This document shows, in pieces, positions 41,143 through 50,062 of a stretch of 64,000 bases of DNA. Origin of the DNA: CF-118 sp035934385 (lineage in GTDB: Bacteria > Chloroflexota > Dormibacteria > Dormibacterales > Dormibacteraceae). A program made the translations under genes and the position numbers. The notes below the pieces were generated by a model. It ran no database searches and was not told the DNA's origin. It saw nothing but the letters and a program-made list of their open reading frames with translations. Within the stretch, counting starts at the first letter, position 1. Each line of letters begins with the position of its first letter. The DNA is taken from contig DASYXY010000030.1 of assembly GCA_035934385.1 (NCBI GenBank), forward strand, positions 1 to 64,000. The letters run 5' to 3'.

Positions 41143-41632
41143 CCGGAGAGGCCCCCGCCGGCCGTCCGGTTCGGCAGTCGAGACTGGCCTCAGGCTCCTG
41201 GCGCGTCGCGCGCACTCACGAGCTGAGCTGCGCCTGAAGCTGGCGCGCCGGGGGTACCAGGAGGACGAGGTCGGCTCCGCCATGGCGCGTCTCACCGAGA
41301 TGGGCTACCTCGACGACGGGGCGTTCGCGCGAGGCCTGGTGCGGCGCAGGAGCGCCACGCGGGGCTCGCTGGCGGTTTCCGCTGAGCTTGCTGCCAAGGG
41401 GATCGATCGGCACCGGGCGGCCGAAGCGCTGGCCGAGCTGGATTCCGACAGCCAGCTGGCTTCGGCCGTCGTGCTCGCCGAACGCCTGTGCCCGCGAGAC
41501 GTGGAGATCGGATATCGCGGGATGCTCGCCCAGGTGGGCGTGAAGCTCCTGAGGCGTGGGTTTCCAGCCGGAATCGTCAGGGCCGCATGCCGGGCTGTGC
41601 TGGCGGAGCGGCACGGCCTCCCCGAAGCGTAG
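41114..41632 (+). CDS. recX: Regulatory protein RecX
   Basis: Modulates RecA filament length. 172 residues of three-helix repeats: RAHSRAELRLKLARRGYQED, VGSAMARLTEMGYLDDGAFA, and ELAAKGIDRHRAAEALAEL. The first 25 residues from TTG 41114 overlap recA and are not conserved. A shorter form starting near LRLLARRAHSRAEL is possible but has only CTG. The position after recA supports the call. Confidence 0.88.
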   Translation: MHPVAGRSSSRRGPRRPSGSAVETGLRLLARRAHSRAELRLKLARRGYQEDEVGSAMARLTEMGYLDDGAFARGLVRRRSATRGSLAVSAELAAKGIDRHRAAEALAELDSDSQLASAVVLAERLCPRDVEIGYRGMLAQVGVKLLRRGFPAGIVRAACRAVLAERHGLPEA

Positions 41633-41982
41633 GCTCCGGCGCGGACCGAGCAGCGCCGCATCTGGGCGGCTCAGAGCTGCCGATGCCTGTGTTAGGGGCC
41701 CCGGCCGGCGTCGCTGCCCCCGCGTCCAAGACGCGGGGACCCCGATCGATGCGCTCCTCCTTGGGCCACCCCTGCCTTGGCCTCGGCAGCCTGACCGGCG
41801 CAAACGCGCCTGCCGCCCCCCGCGGCACCGTCGGCCGCCGCCGGAGCCTAAAATTTGACTCCACGCGAGGCGCTGGGGCGCCTCCAGTCATAGAGCCAAC
41901 CCACCTCCTGACACGGTTCCAGACCGGGTCCCTGGAGAGCGGTTCCGCACTTTGACAAGCGAATACATGAGGTGCATGTCAC
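41633..41982 (+). other. 350-bp non-coding gap between recX and rny with hairpins
   Basis: No reading frame here resembles a protein. The gap holds copy 3 of the hairpin repeat (41718-41743), a second hairpin with GAGGCGC and GCGCCTC arms (about 41867-41884), and a TAAAAT (41849-41854) that could be a -10 box. GAGGTG at 41969-41974 serves as the rny ribosome-binding site. The composition is GC-rich and low in repeats apart from these. Confidence 0.6.
41718..41743 (+). repeat. Hairpin repeat unit (copy 3) upstream of rny
   Basis: CCCCGCGTC (41718-41726) and GACGCGGGG (41730-41738) form a perfect 9-bp hairpin with a CAA loop. Then come A and CCCC (41740-41743), so GGGG can pair either way. The arrangement matches the copies at rbfA and rnj. 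Confidence 0.6.
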
Positions 41983-43512
41983 ATGCCTGCTTACGTCTTC
42001 GTACCGGCACTGGTGGCGGCCCTCCTGGTTGGCATCGGCGCCGCCTATCTGTACGTGCAGAGGCGCGCCGGGAACGGCGCCAGCGCCGTCGAAGCCAGAG
42101 CTCAGCAGGTCCTTGCCGAGTCCGAGACTCAGGCCAAGGAGAAGCTGCTGGAGGCCAAGGAGGACGCGGTCAAGATCCGCACCGCCGCCGAACAGGAAGC
42201 CCGGGAATACCGGGCACAGTCGCAGCAGATCGAAAAGCGCCTGCTCCAGAAAGAGGAGAACCTCGACCGCAAGGGCGAGGACCTCAACCGTCGCGAGCGC
42301 GAGTTCGGCGACAAGGAGAAGGGGTTGGAGGAGCTGAAGGCTCAGCTCGAAGATCACAAGCGCCAGCAGCAGCTCGAGCTCGAGCGGGTCGCCACGATGA
42401 CCCGCCAGGAAGCTCAGGGCGTGCTGATGGCCCAGGTCGAGCAGGACCTGCGCAACGAAGTAGCGCGCAAGGTCCGGGAGTCAGAGCTGGCCGCTCGCGA
42501 CGACAGCGAGCGCCGTGCGCGAGAGATCGTCACCGAGTCGATCCAGCGGATCGCCGCCGACCAGACCGCCGAGGTCTCGGTCTCGGTGCTGCCGCTCCCG
42601 ACCGACGAGCTGAAGGGCCGGATCATCGGCAAAGAAGGCCGCAACATCCGAGCGCTCCAGCAAGCGACTGGCATCGACCTGATCGTGGATGACACGCCTG
42701 AAGCGGTGATCATCAGCGGCTTCGACCCTGTCCGCCGAGAAGTGGCCAGAGTCGCGCTGAACAAGCTCATCGTCGACGGCCGCATCCATCCGGCACGTAT
42801 CGAAGAGATCGTGGCCAAGTCCCGTCAGGAGGTCCTGCAAAGGGTCAAGGAAGAGGGCGAAGCCGCGGTGCTCGAGGTCGGCCTGCAGGGCCTTCACCCG
42901 GAGGTCGTCCGCCATCTTGGAATCCTGCGATTCCGCACCAGCTACGGGCAGCAGGTGCTCAACCATTCCAAAGAGGTCGCTTACCTCGCAGCCATGATGG
43001 CTTCGGAGATAGGCGCCGACGTTCGCATCGCCAAGTTGTCAGGACTGCTGCACGACATCGGCAAGGCCATCGACCACGAGGTCGAGGGTTCGCATGCGGT
43101 GATCGGCGCAGACCTGCTCCAGAGGCACGGGGTGCCCGCCCCCGTCGTGCATGCGGTGCGAGCCCATCACTACGACGAGGAGCCCCAGACACAGGAGGCG
43201 CTGCTGCTGATCGCGGCAGACGCCATCTCGGCGGCCCGCCCGGGTGCCCGCCGAGAATCGCTAGAGGCTTACGTCAAGCGGCTGGAGAAGCTGGAGGAGA
43301 TCGCGAACTCGTTCCAGGGAGTCCAGCAGTCGTACGCGATCCAGGCGGGCCGCGAGGTCCGAATTCTGGTCAAACCGGAACAGATCGACGACGCGGCGGC
43401 CCAGCTCATGGCTCGGGACATCGCCAAGCGAATTGAGTCAGAGCTCAGCTTTCCTGGTCAGATCCGGGTCACCGTGGTCCGGGAGACCAGGGCCGTCGAA
43501 TACGCGAAGTAA
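41983..43512 (+). CDS. rny: Ribonuclease Y
   Basis: Membrane-anchored endoribonuclease that initiates mRNA decay. Of 509 residues: one N-terminal span (VFVPALVAALLVGIGAAYLY), a long charged coiled coil (about 30-180), and a KH domain (LKGRIIGKEGRNIRALQQAT). The HD domain with its metal ligands is LSGLLHDIGKAIDHEVEGSH, and AVRAHHYDEEP follows. ATG 41983 has GAGGTG 8 nt upstream. It is followed by a strong terminator and by ymdB, spoVS and miaB, an order known from Firmicutes and Deinococcus. Confidence 0.96.
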   Translation: MPAYVFVPALVAALLVGIGAAYLYVQRRAGNGASAVEARAQQVLAESETQAKEKLLEAKEDAVKIRTAAEQEAREYRAQSQQIEKRLLQKEENLDRKGEDLNRREREFGDKEKGLEELKAQLEDHKRQQQLELERVATMTRQEAQGVLMAQVEQDLRNEVARKVRESELAARDDSERRAREIVTESIQRIAADQTAEVSVSVLPLPTDELKGRIIGKEGRNIRALQQATGIDLIVDDTPEAVIISGFDPVRREVARVALNKLIVDGRIHPARIEEIVAKSRQEVLQRVKEEGEAAVLEVGLQGLHPEVVRHLGILRFRTSYGQQVLNHSKEVAYLAAMMASEIGADVRIAKLSGLLHDIGKAIDHEVEGSHAVIGADLLQRHGVPAPVVHAVRAHHYDEEPQTQEALLLIAADAISAARPGARRESLEAYVKRLEKLEEIANSFQGVQQSYAIQAGREVRILVKPEQIDDAAAQLMARDIAKRIESELSFPGQIRVTVVRETRAVEYAK

Positions 43513-43517
43513 TTCCC

Positions 43518-43552
43518 AAGGGAGCCTCCCACGGAGGCTCCCTTTTCTTTTT
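43518..43552 (+). terminator. Intrinsic terminator of rny
   Basis: A perfect 12-bp stem (43518-43529 with 43533-43544, CAC loop) is followed directly by a T-rich run (TTCTTTTT). It begins 6 bases after the rny stop. This is the clearest intrinsic terminator in the window. Confidence 0.92.
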
Positions 43553-43569
43553 CCCCGACAATCTGGTTC

Positions 43570-44361
43570 GTGAGCTCGGACCAATTCCGGATCCTGTTCG
43601 TCGCCGACGTGGTCGGCCACCCCGGCCGGGAGGCCCTCAAGGCCCTCCTGCCCGGGCTGAAGAGAGAGTTCGAGCCCAACCTCACGGTGGTCAACGGCGA
43701 GAACGCCGCCGCCGGTTTTGGGCTGACCGCCAAGCTCGTCCAGGAGATCAGGGCATCCGGCGCCGACGTCATCACCACCGGCAACCATGTCTTCGCCCAG
43801 AAGGAGTTCGTCACCGAGCTGCCGGAGCTGGAACGCGTCACCCGGCCGGCCAACTATCCGCCAGGCGCTCCGGGGAAGGGCTGGTGCACGGTCGCGGCTG
43901 CCGGCCACGACGTGCTCGTCATGAACCTGATGGGCCGGATCTTCGTCGAGACCATCGACGACCCGTTTCGCGCCGCTGACGCCATCCTCGCCGAGCACCC
44001 CGACCACCGGATCGTGCTGTGTGACATGCACGCCGAGGCCACGTCCGAAAAAACTGCAATGGGGTGGTACCTGGATGGCAGGGCCAGCGTGGTCGTCGGC
44101 ACGCACACACACATCCCCACAGCTGATGCCAGGATCCTTCCGGGCGGCACCGCTTACGTCACCGACGTCGGCATGGTCGGGCCCCGCGACGGCTGCATCG
44201 GCATGGACAAGGACGTGGTTCTCAAGCGCTTCCTGACGGGCGTGCCGAACCGGTTTGTGGTGGCCTCCGGGCCGGTGACTTTCAACTCGGTACTGGTTAC
44301 CATTAGTGCCTCCAGCGGTCGGGCCACATCGATCCAGCGAGTCGACAGAGAACACTCTTAG
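43570..44361 (+). CDS. ymdB: YmdB-family metallophosphoesterase
   Basis: 263 residues of the TIGR00282 calcineurin-like family. FRILFVADVVGHPGREALKA, VVNGENAAAGFGLT, ITTGNHVFAQKE, LCDMHAEATSEKTAMGWYLD and VVGTHTHIPTADARILPGG provide the dimetal ligands. YmdB of Bacillus hydrolyses 2',3'-cyclic nucleotides and affects sporulation and biofilm decisions. It lies after the rny terminator, so it has its own promoter or relies on readthrough. GTG 43570 is the start. Confidence 0.92.
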   Translation: MSSDQFRILFVADVVGHPGREALKALLPGLKREFEPNLTVVNGENAAAGFGLTAKLVQEIRASGADVITTGNHVFAQKEFVTELPELERVTRPANYPPGAPGKGWCTVAAAGHDVLVMNLMGRIFVETIDDPFRAADAILAEHPDHRIVLCDMHAEATSEKTAMGWYLDGRASVVVGTHTHIPTADARILPGGTAYVTDVGMVGPRDGCIGMDKDVVLKRFLTGVPNRFVVASGPVTFNSVLVTISASSGRATSIQRVDREHS

Positions 44362-44374
44362 AGGGGATCCAGCA

Positions 44375-44659
44375 ATGTCAGCGGAAGGGCGCGCTCCGGT
44401 GGAGGTGCTGAAGGTGTCAGCCACCTCCAAGCCGGTTGCCGTGGCCGGCGCCATCGCTGGGGTGATCCGCAGCAAGGGCAGGGTCGAGGTCCAGGCCATC
44501 GGCGCAGGCGCGATCAACCAGGCGGTCAAGGCGATCGCCATCTCCCGCGGCTACGTCGCTCCTGGCGGCCTCGACCTGGTGTGCATCCCCGCCTTCATCG
44601 ACATCTCGATCGACGGAGAGGAGCGCACCGGAATCCGTCTACTGGTGGAGAGCCGATAA
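44375..44659 (+). CDS. spoVS: SpoVS/Alba-like protein
   Basis: 94 residues. VEVLKVSATSKPVAVAGAIA, GRVEVQAIGAGAINQAVKAI and AIARGYVAPGG-like SRGYVAPGGLDLVCIPAF match SpoVS, a nucleic-acid-binding Alba-type fold needed for spore coat/septum steps in Bacillus but present in many non-sporulating bacteria. ATG 44375 has GAGGGG about 8 nt upstream. The TAA stop overlaps the proposed ATA start of miaB. Confidence 0.92.
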   Translation: MSAEGRAPVEVLKVSATSKPVAVAGAIAGVIRSKGRVEVQAIGAGAINQAVKAIAISRGYVAPGGLDLVCIPAFIDISIDGEERTGIRLLVESR

Positions 44660-45924
44660 TCCGAGCGAGGTCGTTCCACATCTGGACCATCGGGTGCCAG
44701 ATGAACACCGCGGACTCCGAAAGCATCGCGCGGAAGCTGCTCGCAGCGGGCTACGTCGAGGACTCGCTGGAGCGCGCCGACATCGCGATCCTCAACACCT
44801 GCGTGGTGCGGCAGGCGTCAGAGGAGCGCGTCTATTCCAAGCTCCACGAGCTGAGGCAGTGGAAGACGCCCGAGCGAACGATCGCAGTCACCGGGTGCAT
44901 CGTGGGCAAGGAAGGTGAGCATCTGCGGAAGCGATTCCCGCTGATCGACGCCGTTGTTCCCATTGGCGGGTACGACGGCTTCATCGCTGGCCTGCAGTCG
45001 CGCTATGACTGGTCGCTGGGCGAGTCTCTGCCTTCGGCCGGCCGGACAGGCGTGAGCCACTTTGTCAGGATCATCCAGGGCTGCGACCACAACTGCACGT
45101 TCTGCATCGTTCCGAAGGTTCGCGGCCGCGAGCGGCACGTACCGATGGCCGCGGTGCTGGCCGAAAGCAGCCAGGCCATTGTCGACGGCGCACGAGAGAT
45201 CGTCCTGCTCGGTCAGAACGTCGACGACTACCGTGACCCCGACGGCCGCGGCGGGATGGCGGCGCTCGTGCGTGAGGTGGAGCGGCTGCCGGGTCTGAAG
45301 CGCCTTCGCTTCATGACGTCGCACCCGCAGGATCTCGAGGCTGAGCTGCTGGAGGTCATGGCAGCGAGCAACGTCGTGTGCCGCGAGTTGCAGTTGCCCG
45401 TCCAGTCAGGCGACGACCTGATCCTCCGCCGCATGGCGCGCGGTTACCAGACGCGCCACTACCACGCGATCATCGAGCGCGCTCGCGCGTTGATGCCTGA
45501 CATCGGGCTCGCGACCGACGTGATCGTCGGCTTTCCGGGTGAAACCGAAGCCGCCTTTCAGAACACACGGAGATTGCTCGAGGACATCGAGTTCGACGTC
45601 GTGCACCTCGCGATGTATTCGCCGCGACCGGGCACGTACGCCGCGACGAAGATGCCCGACGACGTGCCCGATGCCGAGAAGCTGCGAAGGCTCAACGACC
45701 TGCTAGCGCTGCAGCGCGAGATCGCCGCGCGCAAGACCGCACGCTGGGTCGGGCGCGAGGTCGAAGTCCTTGTCGAAGGACGCGACGAGCTGGGCCGGGC
45801 GTACGGACGCATCCGGCAGGGCAAGCGCGCCGTCGTGCTCGGCAACGCCGAACCTGGAACCCTGGTCGACATCCGCGTGATCCAGGCGACGGCGGGTCAG
45901 CTGATGGGTGCTCGAGCGGCGTGA
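44656..45924 (+). CDS. miaB: tRNA-2-methylthio-N6-dimethylallyladenosine synthase MiaB, possible AUA start
   Basis: Radical SAM methylthiotransferase acting at A37 of tRNAs after MiaA. Of about 422 residues, the first cluster site is TIGCQMNTADSES, with the other Cys in NTCVVRQ and VTGCIV. The radical SAM site is IIQGCDHNCTFCIVPKVRGRE. A TRAM domain ends the protein. An ordinary GTG exists at 44581, but it overlaps spoVS by 79 bases and adds unrelated residues. ATA at 44656 lies in ATAA with the spoVS stop, 5 nt after GGTGGAG, and gives IRARSFHIWTIGCQMN. The end is coupled to mutS (GTGA). Confidence 0.93.
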   Translation: MIRARSFHIWTIGCQMNTADSESIARKLLAAGYVEDSLERADIAILNTCVVRQASEERVYSKLHELRQWKTPERTIAVTGCIVGKEGEHLRKRFPLIDAVVPIGGYDGFIAGLQSRYDWSLGESLPSAGRTGVSHFVRIIQGCDHNCTFCIVPKVRGRERHVPMAAVLAESSQAIVDGAREIVLLGQNVDDYRDPDGRGGMAALVREVERLPGLKRLRFMTSHPQDLEAELLEVMAASNVVCRELQLPVQSGDDLILRRMARGYQTRHYHAIIERARALMPDIGLATDVIVGFPGETEAAFQNTRRLLEDIEFDVVHLAMYSPRPGTYAATKMPDDVPDAEKLRRLNDLLALQREIAARKTARWVGREVEVLVEGRDELGRAYGRIRQGKRAVVLGNAEPGTLVDIRVIQATAGQLMGARAA

Positions 45925-48401
45925 CTCCCGAGGCTCCGCTGACCCCGGTCATGAGGCAGTACCGGGAAGCGAAGCGTCAGCACCCCGACGGGATACTGCT
46001 GTTCAGGCTCGGCGACTTCTACGAGATCTTCTTCGAGGACGCGGTCACGGCGGCGCCGATCATGGGCGTGACGCTCACCTCGCGTCCGCTTGGCAAGTCC
46101 GGGCGCGCGCCGATGTGTGGCGTGCCGCACCACGCGTGGCAGGGTTATGTCGGCAAGCTCCTGCGGGCGGGTCACAAGGTTGTGATCTGCGACCAGCTCG
46201 AGGCGCCATCCGGCAAGGCGGTCGTGAAACGCGACATCACGCGCGTGCTGACGCCGGGCACCGTGGTCGAGGACGCGTACCTGGAGCCCGTACGCGCCAA
46301 CTACCTGGTGGCGGCGTGGACGCGCGGCGGTCAGGCCGGCCTCGCCGCGTGCGATGTGTCGACGGGCGAGCTGTTGCTTTGCCAGATGCCGGAGGAGCGG
46401 CTCACCTCCGAGCTCCAGCGCTTGGCGCCTTCGGAGCTGCTGACCCCACCCGAAATCGAGGAGTACCGATTCGATCCGGACCGCGGCAAGCAGCGCCTGA
46501 AGGACCTCCTGGGGATCGCTTACCCGGCTTCAGTCGGCGCAGCCGAAGCGCCGCTGGCGATTGGCGCTGCTGGGGTCGTGCTCGAATACCTCAAATCCAA
46601 CCAGGCCCGCGTCGGGCCCGAGCTCCTGACGGTCCGCACTTATTCGCCCGACGCGACGATGCCGCTGGACGCGGCCACTGTTCGCAACCTGGAGCTGCCG
46701 GCGCTGATCAACCTTGTCGATCACTCCGCGACGGCGATCGGCGCCCGACGCCTGCGCGAATGGATCGGTGCACCGCTGCGTGATGCCGAGTCGATCGAGC
46801 TTCGCCTGGCCGCGGTCGCCGAGCTCGTCGCCAGCCCAGCGTCGCGCGAAGCCATCCACCATGCGATGAAAGGCGTTGGCGACCTGCAGCGTCTCATCGC
46901 GCGCGCCGCGCACGGGCGCGCCGGCGCGCGAGAGCTCGTTGCGCTGAGACGCTCACTGGAAGCGCTGCCTGGTGTCCAGAGCTCGGTTGCGGGCTGCGAG
47001 TCGCTCGTGCTGCGCGAGCACGCGGACGAGATCGGCCCGGCACCAGAACTTGCGAGCGTCCTCCAGGCAGCTTTGGTGGAAGACGCGCCCACGTCACGAG
47101 ACGGCGGTGCAATCAAGCCGGGCTTTGACCCGGAGCTGGACGGCGTGCGTGACGCGTCACGGGCCGCACGCGAATGGATCGCGTCACTGGAAGCGGCCGA
47201 GCGTGCCCGCACCGGCATTCGGACTCTGAAGGTCGGCTTCAACAAAGTCTTCGGCTACTACATCGAGGTCAGCCACGCCAACACCGCCGCCATACCTGAC
47301 AACTACACCCGGAAGCAGACCCTTTCGACCGCGGAGCGTTACGTGACCGCCGAGCTCCGGGAGAAGGAAGCGGTCGTGCTCAGCGCTCGGGAGAAAATGA
47401 ATGCTCGGGAGCTCGAGATCCTGCGCGAGCTGGGCGAGCGGGTCGCCGCGCTGGGCCCACAGCTGCGCGCGACAGCAATGGCGGTCGGGGCGATCGATGC
47501 GCTCGTAAGCCTCGCAACCGCCGCGGAGAAGCTCGGCTGGCGGCGCCCAGAGGTGAACGCGGGCACCAGGCTCGTCATCAGAGCAGGCCGCCACCCGCTG
47601 GTCGAGCAGGCACTGCCCGCAGGGGTGTTCGTGGCCAACGATCTGGAGCTAGACCCCGACTCAGAGCAGATCGTCATCCTCACCGGACCGAACATGGCCG
47701 GGAAGTCAACCTACCTGCGCCAGTCGGCGCTGATCGTCCTGCTTGCGCAGTGCGGCAGCTTCGTGCCCGCCGAGCGCGCGATGGTCGGGCTGGCCGATCG
47801 AATCTTCACCCGGGTCGGCGCTCATGACGACATCACCTCTGGGATGTCTACGTTCATGGTCGAGATGACCGAGACCGCTTACATCCTCAACCACGCAACG
47901 AAGTCTTCACTCGTGATCCTCGACGAGGTGGGGAGGGGGACGTCGACTTATGACGGCGTCTCCATCGCTCAAGCCGTGGTCGAGCACCTGCACGAATCGC
48001 CACGCCTCGGTTGTCGCACGCTTTTCGCAACCCACTATCACGAACTCACGGCCCTCGCTGATCGCCTGCCACGTGTACGCAACGAGCGTGTGGAGGTGCT
48101 GGAAGAGGGCGAAGCCGTGCGCTTCCTGCACCGCGTGGTACCGGGCGGCGCCGACCGGTCCTACGGAATACACGTAGCGGCGCTCGCGGGTCTTCCGGCG
48201 GCGGTCATCGCCCGTGCCCGCGACGTCCTGACCGAGCTGGAGCGCCAGCGCCCGCTCGAGCCCGCGGAGCTGCAGCTGGGCCTGCCCATGGAGATGGCGC
48301 CGGATCCTCTCCGCAAGGAGCTCGAGGAGCTCGAACCTGATTCGCTGAGCCCCCTGGAGGCGCTGCAGAAGCTCTATGAGCTGCGCGCGAAGCTGCACTG
48401 A
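45921..48401 (+). CDS. mutS: DNA mismatch repair protein MutS
   Basis: Recognises mismatches and recruits MutL. Of 826 residues, the mismatch-binding Phe-x-Glu lies in LFRLGDFYEIFFED near residue 35. The connector and lever domains follow, then the ATPase with TGPNMAGKSTYLRQSALIVL (Walker A near 590), SSLVILDEVGRGTSTYDG and the ATHYHELTALADRL signature. GTG overlaps the miaB stop. The stop and the mutL ATG share a base. Confidence 0.97.
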   Translation: MTPEAPLTPVMRQYREAKRQHPDGILLFRLGDFYEIFFEDAVTAAPIMGVTLTSRPLGKSGRAPMCGVPHHAWQGYVGKLLRAGHKVVICDQLEAPSGKAVVKRDITRVLTPGTVVEDAYLEPVRANYLVAAWTRGGQAGLAACDVSTGELLLCQMPEERLTSELQRLAPSELLTPPEIEEYRFDPDRGKQRLKDLLGIAYPASVGAAEAPLAIGAAGVVLEYLKSNQARVGPELLTVRTYSPDATMPLDAATVRNLELPALINLVDHSATAIGARRLREWIGAPLRDAESIELRLAAVAELVASPASREAIHHAMKGVGDLQRLIARAAHGRAGARELVALRRSLEALPGVQSSVAGCESLVLREHADEIGPAPELASVLQAALVEDAPTSRDGGAIKPGFDPELDGVRDASRAAREWIASLEAAERARTGIRTLKVGFNKVFGYYIEVSHANTAAIPDNYTRKQTLSTAERYVTAELREKEAVVLSAREKMNARELEILRELGERVAALGPQLRATAMAVGAIDALVSLATAAEKLGWRRPEVNAGTRLVIRAGRHPLVEQALPAGVFVANDLELDPDSEQIVILTGPNMAGKSTYLRQSALIVLLAQCGSFVPAERAMVGLADRIFTRVGAHDDITSGMSTFMVEMTETAYILNHATKSSLVILDEVGRGTSTYDGVSIAQAVVEHLHESPRLGCRTLFATHYHELTALADRLPRVRNERVEVLEEGEAVRFLHRVVPGGADRSYGIHVAALAGLPAAVIARARDVLTELERQRPLEPAELQLGLPMEMAPDPLRKELEELEPDSLSPLEALQKLYELRAKLH

Positions 48402-50062
48402 TGAGCCGAATCCAGCAGCTGCCGCAGGAGGTCGCGGACGCGATCGCCGCCGGTGAGGTGATCGAGCGACCGGCATCTGTGGTGAAAGAGCTGATCGAGA
48501 ACGCCCTGGACGCGGATGCACTCCGCATCACGGTCGACGTGCGCGGTGCGGGGCGGACATCGATCCGCGTCAACGACGACGGTTCCGGCATCGCGGCGCC
48601 CGAGCTCGAGCTCGCCTTCCTTCGTCACGCGACCAGCAAGGTCGCCACGCTGCCCGACCTGGCCGCGATCACCACGCTCGGGTTTCGAGGCGAGGCGCTC
48701 GCGAGCATCGCCGCGGTCGCCGACGTCGAATGCGCGAGCGGCGGCTCGCGCATCCACATTCGCGCCGGTGAGGTGATTGAGAAAGGCGCGGGACCCCTGC
48801 TGCCCGGCGTCAACATCGAGGTCAGAGACCTGTTCGCCAACGTTCCCGCCCGGCTGAAGTTCCTGAAGTCCGACGCGACCGAGGTCGCGGCGATCAGGGA
48901 CACGGTGTCGTCATACGCGCTGCTTCACCCGCATGTGAAGTTCCAGCTCACGATCGACGGCCGGTCGGCGCTCAGCACATCAGGAGATGGAGACAGGCGT
49001 CGCGCGTCAGCCGCGGTGCACGGCGGCGCGGTGGCGGCGGAGATGCTCGAGATCGTCGGTCTGCCGCTGATCAAGGGCATCGTCTCGCAGCCGCGCGTGA
49101 GTCGCGGCAGCCGGGATTGGATTGTCCTGGCGGTGAATGCGCGCCCCATCGCGTCGCGGACGCTCCTGTACGCGCTCGAGGAGTGCTACCAGGGACGCCT
49201 CGAGCGAGGCCGCCACCCAGTGGCGGTGCTCGACATCGGCATCGACCCCGAGTTGGTTGACGTCAACGTGCACCCGGCCAAGCGCGAGGTCCGGTTTCGA
49301 GACGAGAACGCGGTGTTCGCCGCGGTCCAGCGAGCTGTGCGCGCCGCGCTGGGTGGCAGCGAGCCGTTCTTCTACCGCCCCCCGGCGGCGGCGGCGGCGA
49401 TGATGAGTACGTTCAGCGTTGGCGGCGGTCAGACACCCGCTGCGCTCTCCGGCGTGGCCGTGCAGGACGTGGTGACGCGCGAGGCTCCCACCGAGGCGCC
49501 GCTGCGACCGCTGGGCCAGATCGGCGAGGGCTACATCGTGGCCGAAGGCGCGCAAGGGCTCGTGCTCGTGGATCAGCACGCTGCTCATGAGCGCATCCTC
49601 TACAACCGGCTGGTCGCGCGACTGCGTGATGGAAGAGGCATGACGCAGCCGCTCCTCATGCCCGCCGCGATCGACGTCGAGCCGGCCTTGATGGCGGCCG
49701 CGGCGGACCACGCCAGCGAGCTGGCGGCGCTTGGCCTGGAGCTGGAAGAGTTCGGGCCGCGCAGTCTGCGCATCACGTCGATTCCCACCGAGATGCCGGT
49801 GAGCCGCGCCACCAAGGCCGTGCAGGAGACGCTGGGGGCGCTCGCGGAGAATCGCTCCGACAACGCCATCCAGCAAGCTGCAGCCGAGCTCGCGTGCCAC
49901 TCCGCAGTCCGGTTCGGTGACGTCCTGGACATGGCCGAGCAGCGCCGCCTTCTTACCGATCTGGAGCAGGCCGAGGATTCGATCACGTGTCCGCACGGTC
50001 GGCCCACGCGCTTGCTGGTGGACTGGCAGGAGCTGAAGCGGCACTTCCGGCGGAACTACTGA
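48401..50062 (+). CDS. mutL: DNA mismatch repair protein MutL, endonuclease-type with a variant metal motif
   Basis: 553 residues. The GHKL ATPase shows VVKELIENALDADALRITVD, DDGSGIAAPEL and TLGFRGEALASIAAV. The C-terminal domain has the endonuclease-type motifs DQHAAHERILYN, ACHSAVRFGD and CPHGRPT, as expected in a bacterium without MutH. The usual pattern DQHA-x2-E-x4-E ends here in Asn instead of the last Glu. The miaA frame overlaps the end (CTGA at 50059-50062, or GTG at 49987). Confidence 0.95.
   Translation: MSRIQQLPQEVADAIAAGEVIERPASVVKELIENALDADALRITVDVRGAGRTSIRVNDDGSGIAAPELELAFLRHATSKVATLPDLAAITTLGFRGEALASIAAVADVECASGGSRIHIRAGEVIEKGAGPLLPGVNIEVRDLFANVPARLKFLKSDATEVAAIRDTVSSYALLHPHVKFQLTIDGRSALSTSGDGDRRRASAAVHGGAVAAEMLEIVGLPLIKGIVSQPRVSRGSRDWIVLAVNARPIASRTLLYALEECYQGRLERGRHPVAVLDIGIDPELVDVNVHPAKREVRFRDENAVFAAVQRAVRAALGGSEPFFYRPPAAAAAMMSTFSVGGGQTPAALSGVAVQDVVTREAPTEAPLRPLGQIGEGYIVAEGAQGLVLVDQHAAHERILYNRLVARLRDGRGMTQPLLMPAAIDVEPALMAAAADHASELAALGLELEEFGPRSLRITSIPTEMPVSRATKAVQETLGALAENRSDNAIQQAAAELACHSAVRFGDVLDMAEQRRLLTDLEQAEDSITCPHGRPTRLLVDWQELKRHFRRNY

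Noticed and set aside
41633..41982. Short ORFs in the recX-rny gap.
   Set aside because: All are Arg/Ala/Pro-rich frames typical of random GC-rich DNA, with no ribosome-binding site and no family resemblance.
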